DNA from: Nevskia sp.
GTDB taxonomy: Bacteria > Pseudomonadota > Gammaproteobacteria > Nevskiales > Nevskiaceae
Assembly (NCBI GenBank): GCA_016779605.1
Contig: JADHNH010000029.1
Coordinates: 1 to 34,939 of the forward strand
Length of the DNA: 34,939 bases
Reading direction: 5' to 3'
Position numbers and translations under genes: made by a program. Below the pieces are notes generated by a model. It was not told the origin of the DNA, made no database searches, and saw only the letters and a program-made list of their open reading frames with translations. Below are positions 32,154 through 34,939 of this stretch, piece after piece; positions within the stretch are counted from its first letter, which is position 1; each line of letters begins with the position of its first letter.

Positions 32154-32496
32154 CCAAAGCGCTGCGCTCGACGCCACCTTCCAGGCCCTCGCCGACCCGG
32201 CGCGGCGCTCCATGCTGTCGCGCCTGAGCTTCGGCCCCACCTCGGTGAGCGAGCTGGCGCGCCCCCTGAAGATGTCGCTGCCGGCAGTGATGCAGCACTT
32301 GGCGGTGCTGGAGGCATCCGGGCTGGTGCGCACGCGCAAGCTCGGGCGCGTGCGTAGCTGCCGGATCGAGCCGCGAGGCCTGAGCCTCGCCGAGCGGTGG
32401 CTCAACCAGCGTCGCACCGAATGGGAGCAGCGCTTCGACCGGCTCGGCGACTACCTGGAAACCATGAAGAAGGAGACCCGCGACCATGGCCAATAA
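32146..32496 (+). CDS. ArsR-family (SdpR-type) winged-helix repressor
   Basis: This 116-residue winged helix protein reads LDATFQALADPARRSMLSRLS, then SVSELARPLKMSLPAVMQHLAVLEASGLV with the recognition helix, then a GRVRSCRIEP wing. No conserved cysteine pair typical of metal-sensing ArsR is present, so it belongs to the SdpR-like group that pairs with SRPBCC/AHSA1 proteins. The ATG at 32146 lies inside an operator; an in-frame TTG at 32128 overlaps the -10 element and is rejected. It overlaps the downstream gene by 11 bases, so the two form one operon, a common arrangement in many genomes. The inducer is unknown. Confidence 0.92.
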   Translation: MLNQSAALDATFQALADPARRSMLSRLSFGPTSVSELARPLKMSLPAVMQHLAVLEASGLVRTRKLGRVRSCRIEPRGLSLAERWLNQRRTEWEQRFDRLGDYLETMKKETRDHGQ

Positions 32497-33436
32497 GCCG
32501 GATGCGCAGCCTCGGTCCTTCACGCTGCGCCGGACTTTCTCCGCCACACCGGAGCAGGTATTTCGCGCCTGGAGCAGCGCCGGGCACTTGCGCCACTGGT
32601 TCTGCCCCGACGCATTTTCGGTGGCGGAAGCCGAAGTGGAATTCCGCGTGGGCGGCGTCTTCAACATCTGCATGCGCACGGCCGATGGCGAGGACCACTG
32701 GACCAACGGCCGTTTCCTGGAAATCCAGCCGCACAGCCGCCTGGTTATCGAGATGGAGCCGCGCGTCGCCGGGGGCCAGCCGCTGTTCCGTGCGCATACG
32801 GCGGTCGGTTTCGAGGCCACGCCGCAGGGTACCGTCATGACGCTGGAGCAGCGCTACACCCCGCTCGATCCCGCCGCCGCGTCGATGATCGAAGGCGCGC
32901 CGCGCGGCTGGGCGCAGACCCTGGAACGCCTGGCGCAAGAGGTCAAACGCATCAAGGGCCTGGCACCGTTCGTGCGCTCCGCGGTGCACGCCACCTTTCG
33001 CATTGAGCGCATCTACCCCGCCACGCGCACGCAGGTCTACCGGGCGCTGACCGATCCGGAGGCCAAGTCGAAATGGTTTACCGGCGGCTCCGGCTACACC
33101 GTGTTGCTGCGCGAAATGGAGGTGCGCCCCGGCGGCCGCGAAACCCTCAAGGGACGCTGGGAAAACGGCCTGGAGACCACTTTTGCGGCGGTGTACTACG
33201 ACGTGGTGCCCGAAGAGCGCCTCGTCTACGCCTACGACATGTACATGGACGAGCGCAAGCTTTCGGTTTCGCTGGCCACCTTCGAGATTCAGGATGCGGA
33301 CGGCGGCACCCGCCTGGTGCTGACCGAGCAGGGTGCCTTCCTGGACGGCTACGACGACGCCGGTGCGCGCGAGCACGGTTCCGGCCTGCTGCTGGACGCC
33401 CTCGGTGCCTCGCTGCGCGCGGCTGCCATGAATTGA
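32486..33436 (+). CDS. Tandem SRPBCC/AHSA1-domain protein
   Basis: This 316-residue protein contains two AHSA1-like SRPBCC ligand-binding domains in one chain: residues about 11-155 (FSATPEQVFRAWSSAGHLRHWF) and about 168-314 (IYPATRTQVYRALTDPEAKSKWF). Usually each is a separate protein of about 150 residues. The ATG at 32486 overlaps the preceding ArsR-type gene. The fold binds hydrophobic small molecules or acts as an Hsp90 cochaperone-type module; in ArsR-coupled cases the function is unknown. It may bind the same ligand the repressor senses. Confidence 0.9.
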   Translation: MANKPDAQPRSFTLRRTFSATPEQVFRAWSSAGHLRHWFCPDAFSVAEAEVEFRVGGVFNICMRTADGEDHWTNGRFLEIQPHSRLVIEMEPRVAGGQPLFRAHTAVGFEATPQGTVMTLEQRYTPLDPAAASMIEGAPRGWAQTLERLAQEVKRIKGLAPFVRSAVHATFRIERIYPATRTQVYRALTDPEAKSKWFTGGSGYTVLLREMEVRPGGRETLKGRWENGLETTFAAVYYDVVPEERLVYAYDMYMDERKLSVSLATFEIQDADGGTRLVLTEQGAFLDGYDDAGAREHGSGLLLDALGASLRAAAMN

Positions 33437-33583
33437 GATCAGTGCCTGCTCGCATTTGCACCCCCGGATCCGATGCAGACAACAGGATGGCTTGAATCCC
33501 GCCTGACCGGCTTCGGCCAGCATCTCCGCGCGCAAGTACCGTCGGGTGCCTGTGTCGTACCCACCGCCAAGGACCTACATCCG

Positions 33584-33916
33584 ATGAATCACAATTCGAC
33601 ACCGGGCTATTTGATCGCGCAGATCGACGTCAAGGACTATCCTGAATACATACGACGCTATGGCATGCCCGCCAATGCACTACTGCAGAAATATGGCGCG
33701 GAGCCATTGGTCGCATCGGCGGCGGCGCAAATCGTGGAAGGCAGCGCGGGCGGAAATTGGACCGTGGTCATCCGGTTCCCGAGCCTTGCGGCCGCCGATG
33801 CCTTCTACAACTCCGCAGAGTACCAGCCGCTGAAATCGCTTCGTGTGAATGCGCTTACGAATAGCGGGTCGATCCTGATCGTCGGCGGGTTCGATGCCAA
33901 TGCACTGCCGGTTTGA
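33584..33916 (+). CDS. DUF1330-family protein
   Basis: This 110-residue protein has YLIAQIDVKDYPEYIRRYG, an N-terminal strand-helix typical of DUF1330 (a dimeric ferredoxin-like alpha/beta fold), then VIRFPSLAAADAFYNSAEYQPLKSLR. AAGGA is about 10 bases before the ATG at 33584. It is 147 bases after the SRPBCC gene and may be co-transcribed. The function of DUF1330 is not established. Confidence 0.9.
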   Translation: MNHNSTPGYLIAQIDVKDYPEYIRRYGMPANALLQKYGAEPLVASAAAQIVEGSAGGNWTVVIRFPSLAAADAFYNSAEYQPLKSLRVNALTNSGSILIVGGFDANALPV

Positions 33917-34091
33917 TCCGAACGCGCATCACCGTCGCCGAAAATCCGGAAAGGGCTGGGCTGACCCGGAGTTTTACGGGCAGCCACGATCCCGCAAGGA
34001 ATGCTCGGGACCGTCCTCGGATGCTTTGCTGGAGCCGGGAGCCGGCGAACCCTACGCGATTTTCCCGCAGACGTGAGCCGTTTCCGGGCGG

Positions 34092-34937
34092 TCAGGCCCG
34101 CGCCTCGGCAAAATCGGTTGTGCTGCCAACGGTTTCCCAGCGGTCGATATCGGCCGCGAGCCGCTGCAGCTTGGCGCGGGCGCGCTCGATGGCGTCGCGG
34201 CCGACGACCAGGTGCAGCGGCGGGTCGTCCGACAGTGCGGCCTGCATGATCACCGCCGCGCCGCGCGCCGGGTCGCCGGCCTGGTGGCCGGAGAGCTTGC
34301 CCAGGCGGCTCACCACGGCGCCGGCGGTGCCGGCGTAATCCTCGATGCGCACCGCCGTGCTGCGCAGGGAATGCGCCGACAGGAAATCGGTGCGGAACGC
34401 GCCCGGCTCCACCAGCATCACCTTCACGCCGAGCGGCGCCAGCTCCTGCGCCAGGCTTTGCGACAAGCCTTCCAGCGCGCTCTTGGCCGCGGCGTAAAAG
34501 GCCGAGCCGCCCATCGGCGCCAGGCCGGCGATGGAAGAAATATTGACGATGCAGCCGCTGCGCTGGGCGCGCAGGAACGGCAGCGCGGCCTTGATCACCT
34601 GCACCGGCGCGAAGAAGTCCACCTCGAACAGGTGCCGGTATTGCTCCTCGGCGGTCTCCTCCATGGCGCCCAGCAGGCCGTAGCCGGCGTTGTTGACCAC
34701 CACGTCCAGCCGGCCGCAGATCGCCTGCGCGTTCGCCACCACCGCTTTCACCTGCGCCGCGTCGGTGACTTCCAGCGGCAGCACGTGCAGATCGCCGGCG
34801 CCCACCGGCTGCTCGCTCGCACCGCTGCGGGTGGTGCCGACCACCGTGTCGCCGCGGGCCAGTGCCGCGCGGGCCAGCTCCAGGCCCAGGCCGCGCGAGA
34901 TACCGGTGATGAACCAGACTTTCCCTGAGTTGCTCAT
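34092..34937 (-). CDS. Short-chain dehydrogenase/reductase (classical SDR)
   Basis: This 281-residue classical SDR has the cofactor motif TGISRGLG, a TRSG stretch that could favour NADP, NNAG, the catalytic serine in ISSIAG, and YAAAK with the Tyr-Lys pair. The start ATG is at 34937, two bases from the window edge, so its promoter cannot be seen. The substrate is not assignable. It is separated by about 175 bases, with nothing recognisable, from the DUF1330 gene, and is convergent to it. Confidence 0.93.
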   Translation of the reverse strand: MSNSGKVWFITGISRGLGLELARAALARGDTVVGTTRSGASEQPVGAGDLHVLPLEVTDAAQVKAVVANAQAICGRLDVVVNNAGYGLLGAMEETAEEQYRHLFEVDFFAPVQVIKAALPFLRAQRSGCIVNISSIAGLAPMGGSAFYAAAKSALEGLSQSLAQELAPLGVKVMLVEPGAFRTDFLSAHSLRSTAVRIEDYAGTAGAVVSRLGKLSGHQAGDPARGAAVIMQAALSDDPPLHLVVGRDAIERARAKLQRLAADIDRWETVGSTTDFAEARA

Positions 34938-34939
34938 GA

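Noticed and set aside
1..34939. CRISPR arrays, tRNA or rRNA genes, insertion sequences, phage genes
   Set aside because: I looked for regularly spaced repeats, cloverleaf patterns and transposase or integrase motifs and saw none.

Overview
The window is GC-rich proteobacterial DNA, about 35 kb, with 29 protein genes I can support and no rRNA, tRNA, CRISPR array or insertion sequence. GGGAATC-type tandem repeats between convergent genes and the overall gene style suggest a gammaproteobacterium near Xanthomonadales/Lysobacterales. That is a weak inference with no marker gene behind it.

The main result is regulatory. Eleven FNR/FixK-type boxes (TTGAY-N4-RTCAA, most with at most one arm mismatch) lie in the intergenic gaps. 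Nine have a hexamer with A at position 2 and T at position 6 at exactly the distance expected for a class II activator (box centre at -41.5). The other two have one shifted by one base. These boxes precede a divergent GroEL paralogue and an FtsH protease; a WS/DGAT wax ester synthase; an MBL nuclease, PRPP synthetase-like and acetate kinase operon; an envelope operon; a nitroreductase; a lipoprotein, hydrolase, glucan phosphorylase and GlgC run; a Lon-like protease with a USP; a DksA-like protein; a USP with PolX; and MacAB. The gene content resembles a dormancy or low-oxygen survival programme: protein quality control, carbon storage, substrate-level ATP, stress proteins and nitroreductase. 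It recalls the mycobacterial DosR regulon but appears to be under an FNR-family regulator that is not in the window.

Layout. 1-2190: groEL-like (partial, minus) and ftsH (plus). 2191-2322: repeat-rich convergent spacer. 2323-7450: wax ester synthase (minus) diverging from MBL, PRPP synthetase and acetate kinase, which overlap by ATGA. 7451-7833: spacer with long inverted repeats. 7834-13646 (minus): a small secreted protein followed by four overlapping genes (SDR epimerase, HAD-UbiA fusion, glycosidase-like secreted protein, FGE-like secreted protein). 13998-15664: a secreted protein of unknown function and a nitroreductase. 15791-21169: lipoprotein, hydrolase, glgP, glgC. 21182-24275 (minus): USP-like protein and Lon-like protease, diverging from a DksA/TraR protein. 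24897-27679 (minus): polX and a tandem USP, diverging from macA-macB. 31336-34937: BON protein, an autoregulated ArsR/SRPBCC pair, a DUF1330 protein and an SDR. This last block has no FNR-type box and looks like ordinary accessory content.

Cell roles. The putative regulon would couple proteolysis and folding (FtsH, GroEL-like, Lon-like), storage (wax ester, glycogen), energy (acetate kinase, glucan phosphorolysis), transcriptional adjustment (DksA-like), DNA repair (PolX) and export (MacAB). The regulatory signal is read directly from the sequence; the physiological reading is inference.
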